Under the pieces are notes generated by a model. It searched no databases and was not told the DNA's origin. It saw only the letters and a list, made by a program, of their open reading frames with translations. The position numbers and the translations under genes were made by a program. Source: Wenjunlia vitaminophila DSM 41686 (lineage in GTDB: Bacteria; Actinomycetota; Actinomycetes; Streptomycetales; Streptomycetaceae). Taken from it: a stretch of DNA of 64,000 nt. Shown in pieces: positions 1 to 9,060 of the stretch; the first letter of the stretch is position 1; each line of letters begins with the position of its first letter. Where the stretch lies: assembly GCF_000380165.1 (NCBI RefSeq), contig NZ_KB904656.1, positions 1-64,000 on the forward strand, given 5' to 3'.

Positions 1-1782
1 CCTGCGGGTGACCTGCCCGGGTGCGGCGTTCATGGTGAACGCCTCGCCGGCCACCTGGAACGTGACCTGCTGCGGCAGGCCCACGCCGGCCCCGGTCCGG
101 TCCACGGACAGCACCGCTTCGACGGTCTCGGCGGTGTTGGTCTGCTCGGGCACCTGGACGGAGAAGACCGGGGTGGTGACGGCCTTGACGTTGGTCACCG
201 TGCCCTTGGCGTACAGGACGCGGCCGTCCAGGGTGAGTTGGATCTTGCCGCCGGTGGGGGTGTAGGTCCTGGCCTTGCCGAACTGGTCGGTGACGGTGAC
301 GCGTTCGGTGGTGGACAGCTCGACGGTGCGGGGGGTGTCGGCGGTGGTCCACAGGGTGCGGACGGTGTCGGAGCCCGACCCGAACCGGTAGGACCGCACC
401 TCGGCGGCGCCCGCGTCGTCGCGTCCCGCGAAGGCACGCCCGGCCAGTTGACGGGTGAGCACGCTCAGGGTGATCGCACCTGGCTTGGGCTGCCAGGCGG
501 TCACCGAGCCGCTCGGGCGCTGGAACAGACCGAAGTTGTGCTCCCGGTCGGTTGCGTTGGTGCCGTCGTTGACGACGTCGTACCAGTAGTAGCGGTCAAC
601 CCCCGACGCGAAGGCGAACACCTCCGCCCGCGGCAGGAACATCGCCTGGGTCGCCGGTGTGACGCCGTCGTTGTGGGTGGGGTAGCCGTTCTCGTCGAGC
701 CACAGCGGCTTGTCCTGGCCGCCGGCCGCGTCGAGGTCGGCGCGGACCTGCGGCAGGGCGGCCAGCGCTTCCTCCGGCGGCCTCGGGTAGCCGTAGTGGT
801 GGATGCTCACCGCGTCCAGGTGGTCCAGGCCGCCCAGGGAGTACAGCCGGTTGAGCCAGCTCCGGTCGATCCCGGCGATCGCGGGGCCGACGACGGTGGC
901 GTCCGGCACCTTGGCGTGCACCTTGCCGTAGCTGGCCTTGAGCAACTCGAGGTAGCAGTCAGCGGTGAGGCCGCAGGCGCCGGTGTTGAACGTGGGGTGG
1001 TTGTACTCGTTGTAGATCTCCACCTCCTTCGTGTGCTGCTGGTACCTCTCCACGAAGGCGGCGGTGAACTTCCCGTAGGCGTCCAGGCCCTCGGGTGACG
1101 ACGGGGTCTTGTTGTCGTCGTAGTTGGGATTGCGGAACGCGGTGATCGGCAGCACGGTCAGGCCCTGCGAGGCCGCGTACGGGATGGCGCCGTCAGTGGG
1201 GTACCTGTCCCAGGAGTACTCCCCGGGGGTCCGTTCGATCGCCGACCAGTTGGCGTCCGCGCGGACCTGGCCGGTGCCCATGAGTCTGATGGAGCGCAGC
1301 AGCTTGTTGTCGTCGCCGTTGTAGTGGCCGAAGTGCATGGCCACGCCGAAGCGTTCGTCGGCGGTCTCGTGGCCGGCGAGCGGGGGGACGACGCCGAAGT
1401 CGGCGGTGCGGGTGGTGTCGCCCGCGGTCGCGGAGAGCGTGTAGAAGCCGGGGCCGAGCCCCGACAGCTCCACGGTGGCCGTGCCGGTGGAGACCGGTGC
1501 GGTGCCGGAGGCCACCGGCAGGCCCTGGGCGTCCGCGGCGCGCCAGCTCACCGACGACTGGTCGGTGTTGAGCGTGATCTTCGTCTGTCCCCTGACGAAG
1601 AGCAGGTCGGGGGAGGTGACGGTGAGGGTGGCCGCGGCGTGCGCGGTGCCGGCGAGCGGCACAGCGGTCACCAGAGCGCTCAGCATCGCCGCCGTGCCGC
1701 CCCAGGCCAGGCAGCGGCGGAGCCGGCCAGCCGGTCCGGGACCTGACTCGGGTCTCGACCGGGTCGTGCCCTTCTGTTCCAT
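1..1782 (-). CDS. Secreted GH39-like (clan GH-A) glycoside hydrolase, C-terminus beyond window
   Basis: At least 594 codons are visible; the frame is open through position 1, so the C-terminus lies outside the window. A signal peptide is evident: basic residues 20-23, a hydrophobic stretch and A-x-A near residues 47-49. A beta-rich domain (about 50-130) precedes a TIM-barrel-like region. Within it the pair N258-E259 (YNEYN) fits the GH-A acid/base and E364 (LDENGY) fits the nucleophile. The pattern resembles GH39 beta-xylosidase-like enzymes, but the substrate cannot be told from sequence alone. The ATG is preceded by an AGAGGA ribosome-binding site. The gene lies 176 nt downstream of two sugar permeases on the same strand and probably belongs to their operon, so it would release the sugar they import. 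Confidence 0.75.
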   Translation of the reverse strand, partial: MEQKGTTRSRPESGPGPAGRLRRCLAWGGTAAMLSALVTAVPLAGTAHAAATLTVTSPDLLFVRGQTKITLNTDQSSVSWRAADAQGLPVASGTAPVSTGTATVELSGLGPGFYTLSATAGDTTRTADFGVVPPLAGHETADERFGVAMHFGHYNGDDNKLLRSIRLMGTGQVRADANWSAIERTPGEYSWDRYPTDGAIPYAASQGLTVLPITAFRNPNYDDNKTPSSPEGLDAYGKFTAAFVERYQQHTKEVEIYNEYNHPTFNTGACGLTADCYLELLKASYGKVHAKVPDATVVGPAIAGIDRSWLNRLYSLGGLDHLDAVSIHHYGYPRPPEEALAALPQVRADLDAAGGQDKPLWLDENGYPTHNDGVTPATQAMFLPRAEVFAFASGVDRYYWYDVVNDGTNATDREHNFGLFQRPSGSVTAWQPKPGAITLSVLTRQLAGRAFAGRDDAGAAEVRSYRFGSGSDTVRTLWTTADTPRTVELSTTERVTVTDQFGKARTYTPTGGKIQLTLDGRVLYAKGTVTNVKAVTTPVFSVQVPEQTNTAETVEAVLSVDRTGAGVGLPQQVTFQVAGEAFTMNAAPGQVTRR

Positions 1783-1958
1783 CGAGCGTCCTCTCGATCG
1801 GATCGGTGCCGCGGTGCCCGTTGCCAACGCGCGTTCCACCGGCCGTACCCGGTGGAGCGCACCGCTCAGCCACCGGCGGCAGGCACCGCGCTGGCCGCCG
1901 GCGAGTCGTTCGTCCTCGGACTGGTGGGCGTGGCCCTGGTCCACGTGCCCCGCCGGGC

Positions 1959-2897
1959 TCAGCCCTTGAGCCCGGAGAAGCCCTCCCCGCCCCGCATGAT
2001 CTGCCGCTGGAAGATCAGGAACAGCAGCAGCGGGGGAATGATCGCCAGCAGCATCGCGGCGATCAGGACCGACTGCTCCGCCCGCTCCGCCAGCCGGGGA
2101 AGGGCCGCAGCGATCGGCTGTTCCCCGGTGTCGGGGATGGCGATCAGCGGCCAGAGGAAGTCCTTCCAGGCGTTCATCACCGTCAACACGGTGATCACCG
2201 CGACGATCGGCCGGGACATCGGCAGCACGATCCGCCAGAAGACGGTGAACGGTCCCGCCCCGTCCACCTTCGCGGCCTCGAACAGCTCGCGCGGGATGCC
2301 GTCGAAGAACTTCATCACGATCAGCACCATGAAGGCGCTGGCCGCGTGCGGCAGCCACACCGCCCACGGCGTGTTCACCAGCGAGATCCCCAGCAGGGGG
2401 ATGTCCAGGACGGTGAGGTAGAGGGCGACCAGGGAGATCGACCCGGGGATGAACAGCGTGGCCAGGACCAGCCAGCGGATCGGGGTCGCCCACTTGGGCC
2501 TGAGCACCGACAGCACGTACCCGCCCGTGGTGGCGACGACCAGGTGCGCGATGACCGACCCGGTCACCAGGATCACGGTGTTGCCCAGGTAGTGGCCCAC
2601 GCGCAGGTCGGTCCAGGCGTGCGACAGGTTGCCCCACTGGGGGTCGCTCGGCCACAGCCTCAGCGGGTGGCGCAGCAACTCCTGCGTCGGGGAGACCGCC
2701 CCCTTGAAGGTCCAGTACAGCGGGCCCAGGCCGAACGCGAGCAGCGTCAGCAGGGTGATCCCCTGGATCGACGACAGCCACACCCGCACCGACGTGCGGC
2801 GACGGTCGGCCGACGACAGGAGCTTGCGGCCCCCGTCCTCGTTCCTGCGGTCCCTGCGGGCCAGGGCGCGTATGGCGTCCCTCGTGCTCCTGCTCAT
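1959..2897 (-). CDS. CUT1 carbohydrate ABC transporter permease (MalG type)
   Basis: A 312-residue inner-membrane permease with about six membrane segments. The cytoplasmic EAA loop (EAAKVDGAGPFTVFWRIVLP) is clear in the C-terminal half. The first ~40 residues are basic and cytoplasmic. The start ATG overlaps the TGA of the upstream permease by one base, so the two are translationally coupled. With the partner permease and the lipoprotein binding protein it forms an importer for a sugar or oligosaccharide. No ATPase gene is nearby; in Streptomyces such CUT1 systems usually share the MsiK ATPase, which would be encoded elsewhere. Confidence 0.9.
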   Translation of the reverse strand: MSRSTRDAIRALARRDRRNEDGGRKLLSSADRRRTSVRVWLSSIQGITLLTLLAFGLGPLYWTFKGAVSPTQELLRHPLRLWPSDPQWGNLSHAWTDLRVGHYLGNTVILVTGSVIAHLVVATTGGYVLSVLRPKWATPIRWLVLATLFIPGSISLVALYLTVLDIPLLGISLVNTPWAVWLPHAASAFMVLIVMKFFDGIPRELFEAAKVDGAGPFTVFWRIVLPMSRPIVAVITVLTVMNAWKDFLWPLIAIPDTGEQPIAAALPRLAERAEQSVLIAAMLLAIIPPLLLFLIFQRQIMRGGEGFSGLKG

Positions 2898-3913
2898 CAG
2901 TTGCCCCACCTCCTCGTCGCCCGCAGATAGACCGCCGACAGCGCGCACAGCACCAGCGCGAGCAGCACGCTCAGTGCGGTGGCGGCGCCGTAGTCGCCGT
3001 TCTGGAAGGCGTAGTTGTAGATCAGCATCAGCACGGTGACGGTGGAGTTCTCCGGTCCGCCGTCCGTCATGACGAACGGCTCGGTGAACACCTGGAGGGT
3101 GCCGATGATCTGGAGCAGCAGCATGATCAGGATGACGCCGCGCATCGACGGCAGGGTGATGTGCCACACCCGGCGCCAGATCCCGGCCCCGTCCAGCTCC
3201 GCGGCCTCGTACAGCTCACCCGGCACCGCGGCGAGCGCCGCCAGGTAGATGATCACCGTGCCGCCGAAGCCGGCCCAGGTCGCCTCCAGCACGATCGACA
3301 CCAGCGCGGTGTCGGTGGACTGCAACCAGGGGAAGGGGCCGAGACCCACCAGCCCGAACAACTGGTTGAACAGCCCGTCCTCGGGTTCGTAGAACAGCTT
3401 CCACAGCAGCACGGAGACCACCGGCGGGATGGTCACCGGCAGGTAGACCAGGATGCGGAACAGCGTTCCGCCCTTCTTCAGCTCCGAGATGAGCACCGCG
3501 AGGAACAGCGGCACCGGGAAGCCGATGAGCAGGGCGAGCACCGCGAACATCCCGGTGTTCTGGACCGCCGTCCACAGCAGCGGATCGTCGAGCACCCGCT
3601 CGAAGTTGTCCAGGCCCACCCACTCGCTCGGCCCCACCAGGTTGGTCTGCTCGAAGCTCAGCCGCAGGCTCCGTGCGATCGGCCACCAGGAGAACAGGGC
3701 GAAGCACACCACCATCGGCAGACCGAACAGGACGGTGGTGATTCCGCCCTGCCGGACCCAGCGGACGAAGCGGACCGAGGGACTGCCCCGCCCCGGGGAC
3801 ACCGCCCGGGCCGACCCGGTGGGCCCGGAAGCCGGGTCACCGGGCCGCGTGGCCGTGTCGAGGTGCCGCGTCAGGCGGCCGGCGGGCTCCGGCGGGGCCT
3901 GCGACTTGCTCAT
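2897..3913 (-). CDS. CUT1 carbohydrate ABC transporter permease (MalF type)
   Basis: A 338-residue permease. A long basic and proline-rich cytoplasmic N-terminus (about 60 residues) is followed by six predicted membrane segments and an EAA loop (EAAELDGAGIWRRVWHITLP). The ATG at 3913 was chosen because an AGGAG ribosome-binding site lies about 8 nt upstream; a longer frame starts at 3949 without one. It lies between the binding-protein gene (74 nt upstream) and the second permease (overlapping) and would pair with the latter to form the membrane channel. Confidence 0.9.
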   Translation of the reverse strand: MSKSQAPPEPAGRLTRHLDTATRPGDPASGPTGSARAVSPGRGSPSVRFVRWVRQGGITTVLFGLPMVVCFALFSWWPIARSLRLSFEQTNLVGPSEWVGLDNFERVLDDPLLWTAVQNTGMFAVLALLIGFPVPLFLAVLISELKKGGTLFRILVYLPVTIPPVVSVLLWKLFYEPEDGLFNQLFGLVGLGPFPWLQSTDTALVSIVLEATWAGFGGTVIIYLAALAAVPGELYEAAELDGAGIWRRVWHITLPSMRGVILIMLLLQIIGTLQVFTEPFVMTDGGPENSTVTVLMLIYNYAFQNGDYGAATALSVLLALVLCALSAVYLRATRRWGN

Positions 3914-3987
3914 GGAGGTGTCTCCTCGCTCCTGCTCACGGCGGCGCACCCGTCCGCCGTCTGTGTTCGACGACCGGCCACGACCGG

Positions 3988-5367
3988 TTACTGCTGGGCC
4001 CGCTCCACCTGGGACTTGACCAGGTCGTTGGCCTTGTTGAGCTCCTTGGCCGGGTCCGCGTCCTCGCGGGTCAGCACGGCCTGCACGGCGTTGTCCAGGG
4101 CCTTGTAGACGTTCTGGCCCTCCACCGGGGGTTCGACGACCAGCTCGTAGTCGCCGAGCGACTCCCGGTACGCGGCGAAGTGCTCGAGGGGCACGTTTGC
4201 GTGCTTGTTGACCGCCTCCTCGACCGGATCCGAGATCTCCGGCTTGAAGAACGCGACCAGCGGCGAGCCGACGGTCAACCCGTCCTTGTTCTGCACGGCG
4301 GCCTGGTCGCCGGCGCGCTTCGGGTCGTACTTCGAGGCCAGGTAGTAGAAGTCGATGAACTTGACCGCCGCCGCACGCTGCTCGGGGCTCGCCTTCGGGC
4401 TGATCACGGCGACGTTCCCGCCGACCAGGGTCCGCTTGGCGGAGCCGTCGCTGGGCATGGGGCCGATGCCCACGTCGTTCTTGTCGCTCTTGTACTGGTC
4501 GATGACATGGTTGATCATGTTCGGCGCGGCCATCGTCATGCCGATCTTGCCGGCGGCGAAGTCCCTCTCGATGTCACCACCGTTGCGGAGCTGGTTGCGG
4601 CCCATGCTCTTGTCGGTCCAGCGCATCTCCTTCAGCAGGTCCAGGGCCTTGTGCGAGCCGCTGCCCTCCTTGTGGAAGGAGTTCACCCACCTGCCGCCGG
4701 ACTGCTCCTGCATGTCGTCGCCGAAGGAGTAGGTCATGGCGGTGAGCATCCAGCCGCCGGTGTTCTCCTTGGTCATCTGCGCGTAGCCGTCGACGCCGGT
4801 CTTGTCCTTGATGGTCTTGGCGGCCTCGCGCACCTCGTCCCAGGTGGTGGGTGGGGAGTCGGGGTCGAGTCCGGCCTTCTCGAAGAGCTTCCGGTTGTAG
4901 ACCAGGCCGAGCGCGTACTCCTCGGTCGGGACGCCGTAGGTCCTGCCGTCCTCGCCCCTGGCGACCGACAGCACCTCGTCGTTGAACTGGGCGCCGTGCT
5001 TGACCTGCTTGAAGTCCTCGGTGATGTCGGAGACCTGCTTGCGCTTGATCAGCGAGGACATCTCGGTCAGCGGTACCCGGACGACGGTCTCCAGGTTGCC
5101 GCCGGCCACCTTGGCCTGGAAGCTCTGCTGGTCGTACTCGTACTCGTTGGTCTTGACCCTGATGTCGGGGTTGGCCTTCTCGAAGGCGGCCACCTTGTCG
5201 TCGAACAGCTTGACCGCCGCGGGGTTCGCAGCCGCCGGGCGGCCGGAGACGGTGATGGTGACGGTGCCGTCGGCGCCCGCGTCACCGGAGTCGGAGCAGG
5301 CGGCGAGCGGAATGACGAGCGCGCCGAGGGCGATGCCGGCCAGGGTGCGACGCGGGGAGGGTCTCAT
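3988..5367 (-). CDS. Extracellular sugar-binding lipoprotein of CUT1 ABC importer
   Basis: A 459-residue lipoprotein. Its signal peptide ends in the lipobox LAAC with Cys24 as the lipidation site, followed by a Ser/Asp/Gly linker. The body has the cluster 1 solute-binding fold (YNRKLFEKAGLDPDSPPTTWDE; GKIGMTMAAPN). It would capture a sugar outside the cell for the two downstream permeases. The ATG has a GGAG site. It is the first gene of a minus-strand operon whose promoter region holds LacI-type palindromes, so induction by the transported sugar is likely. The ligand is unknown; the glycosidase at the end of the operon suggests a plant-polysaccharide fragment. Confidence 0.9.
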   Translation of the reverse strand: MRPSPRRTLAGIALGALVIPLAACSDSGDAGADGTVTITVSGRPAAANPAAVKLFDDKVAAFEKANPDIRVKTNEYEYDQQSFQAKVAGGNLETVVRVPLTEMSSLIKRKQVSDITEDFKQVKHGAQFNDEVLSVARGEDGRTYGVPTEEYALGLVYNRKLFEKAGLDPDSPPTTWDEVREAAKTIKDKTGVDGYAQMTKENTGGWMLTAMTYSFGDDMQEQSGGRWVNSFHKEGSGSHKALDLLKEMRWTDKSMGRNQLRNGGDIERDFAAGKIGMTMAAPNMINHVIDQYKSDKNDVGIGPMPSDGSAKRTLVGGNVAVISPKASPEQRAAAVKFIDFYYLASKYDPKRAGDQAAVQNKDGLTVGSPLVAFFKPEISDPVEEAVNKHANVPLEHFAAYRESLGDYELVVEPPVEGQNVYKALDNAVQAVLTREDADPAKELNKANDLVKSQVERAQQ

Positions 5368-5419
5368 CGGATGGCTCCATGTATCGAAGGGGCGGGGCGA
5401 GTGCCCCCAGACGCTTTTC

Positions 5420-5436
5420 TGGAAAACGCTTTCCCA
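5420..5436. promoter_or_regulatory. LacI-family operator between divergent sugar genes
   Basis: The near-palindrome TGGAAAACGCTTTCCCA has GGAAA/TTTCC arms around a central CG, the form typical of LacI/GalR-family operators. A half-site ACGCTTTTC (5411-5419) precedes ACGCTTTCC (5426-5434) by 15 nt. It lies 53 nt upstream of the binding-protein start and can control both divergent units. No LacI regulator gene lies in the window. Confidence 0.6.
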
Positions 5437-5551
5437 CTCCGGGCTACCTTGCACTGGCTGACCGGTGGCGTCAATGGTCGCGGAGCAGGGATTCGTCCTA
5501 AATCCCCGAACCAATCCCCCTTGCTGTCCCGCCGTCAGGGACATAACCTCC

Positions 5552-5565
5552 GGAAAACGGATTCC
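5552..5565. promoter_or_regulatory. Second, degenerate LacI-type operator
   Basis: GGAAAACGGATTCC matches the 5421-5434 site in its left half and outer right bases. It lies 20 nt before the GTG start of the plus-strand enzyme gene, where a bound repressor would block transcription or looping to the first site could occur. Confidence 0.4.
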
Positions 5566-5585
5566 GAGCTTGGAAGGCCCTCCCC

Positions 5586-7448
5586 GTGCCCTCTGCCCCG
5601 TCCCACGGCATGCGCGACCACGACCGCGCCCTGTTGCTCGCCGGCCTCGCCGAGGGCGACCGCCTCTGGGACCCAGACGAGAACCTGCTGCTCATCGAGG
5701 CCCCGTACAACCCGATCCACACCTCGATCAAGGGCGGCAAGGCCCATCCGACCCGCCACTCCCTGCACTACGCCCTGCTGCTGCTCGAGCGCGCCGCCGC
5801 CGCGGACGACGGCAGCGGCGACCTCGCCCGAGCGTGCGCCGTCCTGGAACGGATCGCCGCCCTCCAGGACCGGACCCCGGAGAACGACACCTACGGCATC
5901 TGGGGCTACTACGCCGAGGAGCCGCCGTGGGAGATGGTCCCGGCCGACTGGAACTGGGCCGACTTCCTGGGGACCGCCCTGCTGCTGGTGGACCTGCGCC
6001 ACGGACGGCGGCTACCGGAGCCGGTCCGCGCCGAGGTGCGGGAGTCCCTGCGCCACGCCGCCGCGTCCATCGTCCGCCGCGACGTCTCCATGACGTACAC
6101 CAACATCGCCGTCATGGGCACCTTCGTCACCCTGGTCGCCGGTGAGCACCTGGACGACGCCGAACTCGCCGCGTACGGACGGCAGCGGGTCCTGCGGCTC
6201 GCCCGGGCCATCGACGAGACCGGCAGCTTCGCCGAGTTCAACAGCCCTTCCTACTGGGGTGTCGTGCTGGAGTCCCTCACCCTCCTGCGCCAGTACGCGC
6301 GTGACCCCGACTCACTGCGGATCGTCGACCGGCTGCACGACCGGCACTGGGAGCACTTCCTGGCCCGCTGGCACCCGGCCACCCGTCAGCTCTCCGGCCC
6401 CATGGCCCGCTGCTACAGCAACGACCTGGGCGCACCGCCGCACCTGGTGAAGGCCGTGGGGGGCCTCCTGCCGGTCCAGGAGAAGACGCGGGCCGAACCC
6501 AACGACATCACCACCAGCATCACCTCCTGCGTCGACTACCGCGCCCCCCACTGGGCGCTGCCCCGGCTCGAGGCCCTCGCCGAACCCCGGGAACACCGCG
6601 AACTGTTCTCCACCCACGGCCCCGCCCCCGAGGTGGGCACCACGTGGCTCGACCACGTCACCACCCTGGGCAGCGTCAACCACATCGACACCTGGCTCCA
6701 GCGCCGCCCGCTGTTCGGCCACTGGCGACGCCCTGACGGCACCGCGGGCCACATCCACTGGCACCTGGTCAAGGACGACGGCGCGGAGGACTTCGACTTC
6801 GCCTCCGGGGTCGTGACCACCGTCCAGTCCGGCCCGCACGCGGCCTGGCTCGTCGGGTTCGCCAGCCCGGCGGGGGACCGCCACCACCACCTGGACATGA
6901 TCCGGCCCGGGGACCGCTTCCCGGTGCGTTCGCTGCGCGTGGTCGTGGACGTCGTCGGCGCCCACCTCCCCGACGGCGGCGCCGACGGGGTGCGGGACGG
7001 CCACACCGTCCGGCTCGACCTGGGCACCGCCCGGCTCACCCTCCAGTCCGCGGTGGGCGGCTCGTTCGCCGGCCGGCCCACGGCCCCACCCCGGGTGACC
7101 CCCCGCGACGACGGAGTCCGCATCGAGACCGTCCTGTTCGAAACCTACCAGCCCACCGACCTGAGCTGGAACGACATCGCCGACGCCTACGCCGGCGGCA
7201 CCCTCTCCCTGGAGCCGGCCCACCCCGACCTCCCCGACGGGCCCTGGGCCGCACCGTCCCTCACCCCGACCGGCGACGGCGCCGCGCGCCTGGAGTGGAC
7301 CACCCCGCAGGGGCGGGCCCTGACGGTGGAGGGGGCCACCGGCGTCGTTGCCCGGGAGGCCCATGCCGCCCGCCACGCCACCACCCTCGACGGCGCCCCG
7401 GCCCCGGTCGTCCGCCTGTCGCGGTCGCTGGTGGCCGAGGGGGACTGA
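5586..7448 (+). CDS. Putative carbohydrate-active enzyme, helical toroid plus beta-sandwich
   Basis: A 620-residue cytoplasmic protein (no signal peptide) that I cannot assign to a named family. Residues about 1-330 are helix-rich with conserved-looking aromatic and His patches (GIWGYYAEEPPWEMVPADWNWADF; SPSYWGVV), as in (alpha/alpha) toroid enzymes. Residues about 360-620 look beta-rich, ending in a sandwich-like segment. This architecture resembles heparinase II/III-like lyases and related glycosidases. The GTG start follows a GGAAGG site at good spacing; an ATG at 5610 is an alternative. Because it diverges from a sugar importer under LacI-type operators, it probably acts on the imported oligosaccharide. 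A strong hairpin follows the stop. Confidence 0.7.
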   Translation: MPSAPSHGMRDHDRALLLAGLAEGDRLWDPDENLLLIEAPYNPIHTSIKGGKAHPTRHSLHYALLLLERAAAADDGSGDLARACAVLERIAALQDRTPENDTYGIWGYYAEEPPWEMVPADWNWADFLGTALLLVDLRHGRRLPEPVRAEVRESLRHAAASIVRRDVSMTYTNIAVMGTFVTLVAGEHLDDAELAAYGRQRVLRLARAIDETGSFAEFNSPSYWGVVLESLTLLRQYARDPDSLRIVDRLHDRHWEHFLARWHPATRQLSGPMARCYSNDLGAPPHLVKAVGGLLPVQEKTRAEPNDITTSITSCVDYRAPHWALPRLEALAEPREHRELFSTHGPAPEVGTTWLDHVTTLGSVNHIDTWLQRRPLFGHWRRPDGTAGHIHWHLVKDDGAEDFDFASGVVTTVQSGPHAAWLVGFASPAGDRHHHLDMIRPGDRFPVRSLRVVVDVVGAHLPDGGADGVRDGHTVRLDLGTARLTLQSAVGGSFAGRPTAPPRVTPRDDGVRIETVLFETYQPTDLSWNDIADAYAGGTLSLEPAHPDLPDGPWAAPSLTPTGDGAARLEWTTPQGRALTVEGATGVVAREAHAARHATTLDGAPAPVVRLSRSLVAEGD

Positions 7449-7474
7449 GCCGGACCGCCGCGGTCCACCCGCGG

Positions 7475-7515
7475 CCACCGGGTGCGTGCCGCACGGGCCG
7501 GCGCGCACCCGGTGG
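7475..7515. terminator. Hairpin terminator after the 5586 gene
   Basis: A perfect 12-bp stem (CCACCGGGTGCG / CGCACCCGGTGG) with a 17-nt loop starts 26 nt after the stop codon. There is no U-tract, as is usual in streptomycetes. Confidence 0.6.
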
Positions 7516-7608
7516 GGTACCGCGGCTCCCTGTCCGACGGTCTCGTGCGTGCGCTCCGCTTCGGTGATGCTCCGTGCCCCGGCCGGATCGCTGTGGGACC
7601 GCCCCTGT

Positions 7609-7776
7609 TCCCGGGCGGGTCCGCGGCGGGACCAGCCAGTACCGCACCGCCGTGGGGCTGTCCTCCAGCACCACCCCGGTACGCCCGCCAAGGCGTGCGA
7701 GCAGCATCTCCCCCACGCAGCGGTCGCCGACCCGCACCGCGTCCCAGTGCACCCCCGCGGCCACCGGCACGGCCAT
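7609..7776 (-). pseudogene. Remnant of a small conserved Streptomyces protein gene
   Basis: From ATG 7776 about 56 residues (HWDAVRV...GVVLEDSPTAVRYWLVPP) match my recollection of a small Streptomyces family with the pattern WDAVRV-x(n)-GAVIEDP-x-LYWLVPPG. After this the frame turns into arginine/proline-rich low-information sequence. It stays open to 7261, inside the convergent 5586 gene, which is not expected of a real C-terminus. It therefore seems truncated or frameshifted. It lies directly downstream of the XRE regulator on the same strand, a common arrangement for such small genes. Confidence 0.35.
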
Positions 7777-7862
7777 CACCCGGCGTGGCGGGGACCACCC
7801 CTCCCCCTGATCTTCCGAGCCCGTCACCGGTACCGAAAGCGCCGGCCGTAACCCTGCCGCCC

Positions 7863-9060
7863 TCAGACACCGACCCAGCGTGCATAGCGTGTCAACTCGC
7901 GGGACCGGCTCCGGGTTGCTCGCAGGAGAGCCGTGATCGTTTCTCGGGTCGTGGGATGGTAACGGGTCTGACAGGGAGCCGCGTTCCGCGCCCTCAGCAG
8001 CGCGGCCAACGCCTCTTCTCTCCTTCCGATGCGTTCGTATCCACGGGCCATGTCCATGTGGTGGTGACCAGCCCGGTTCAGCGCCCATCCCGGAGGAAAA
8101 CGCAGGGCGGCGCCGTGCTCGACCGCGCCACCCACGTCCCCCACGTCGATCCGGACGGATGTCGCGTGGATCTCGACATTGGCCCGATCGAAGACCAGCC
8201 CGTGGGCATCTGGTTGGCCGGCCGTGTGCCCCGCCAGCTCGCGGGCTTCCTCGATGTGGGTGAGGGCGTCCTGCGTGCAGGTCTCGGTGCGCTGGCGGGA
8301 GTGGAGAACCGCGGCTTTGAGGTGCATGGTGCCCATGGCCGACAGTGCCCTCATGTCGCCGCGCCGTACCTGCTCGATGGCCCGGAGCCCGATCTCATAG
8401 GCGCCGTGGTGGAGGAAGTAGTTACCCCGGTAGTGACAGATGGCCACAGGAAGATAGGGGTCGTCGGAACGGGCGGCGGCGGTTTCCATCCGGTCCAGCG
8501 CGAGCAGGGCAAGGTCCAGGAAAACCGAGTTTGTGTGCGAAGGAGTTGGCGAGCCGGTAGGCCATGGCGAGTGCTGAGTGCAGGCCCTCCACTTCCGCCG
8601 TGGACGCCGCGTGTGCGGCGTTGATCAATTCTTCGATGAGAGCGGGAACGGAGGCCCCGATGCCCATGTACTCACCACGCAGACGGCTCTCTTCCAAGGT
8701 GCGGATGTCCGTGCGGATCGCTTCCAGGGGACGAGGCGGAACGTCGTCACGGGTGGGGAGGAAGGGATTGGCGATGGCGTGGCGCAGCGGCTGCACCAAC
8801 TCCTCGAGTTGGTCCTGCCTGAGCTCTTCCATGTACGGCTGGCCCGTGAGGTCCGTGACGGGAACCCGCAGGGCACGGGCACATGCCGAGGTCACGGCGG
8901 GGGAGGCGGCCATGTGCCCGGATTCGATCTTCGTTAACGTGCTGTACGACACGAATGCGCGCTGTGCCAGGGCGCGCTGAGTCCACCCACGCTGTTTACG
9001 GATGGACGTGATGCGCCGGCCGACACTGTCATCGGTGTGTTCGTCGTGTGGTCCTGGCAT
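7863..9060 (-). pseudogene. XRE-family regulator with TPR-like C-terminus, frameshifted
   Basis: From ATG 9060 the protein has an XRE helix-turn-helix (RKQRGWTQRALAQRAFVSYSTLTKIESGH, residues about 18-48) and then a helical TPR-like region. At the A4 run 8521-8524 (T4 on the coding strand) the frame shifts. The first frame continues as unrelated sequence to 8422, while the natural continuation (LDLALLALDRMETAAARSDDPYLP...) lies in the next frame down to 7863. Removing one T restores a continuous protein of about 398 residues, the usual size of Streptomyces XRE/TPR regulators. Codon 42 is TTA (8935-8937). It may be a real pseudogene or a homopolymer sequencing error. Confidence 0.75.

Noticed and set aside
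7261-8088. 275-codon minus-strand gene
   Set aside because: Only the middle ~56 residues are protein-like. Its ends overlap the XRE gene and the 5586 gene, so it was reduced to a remnant.
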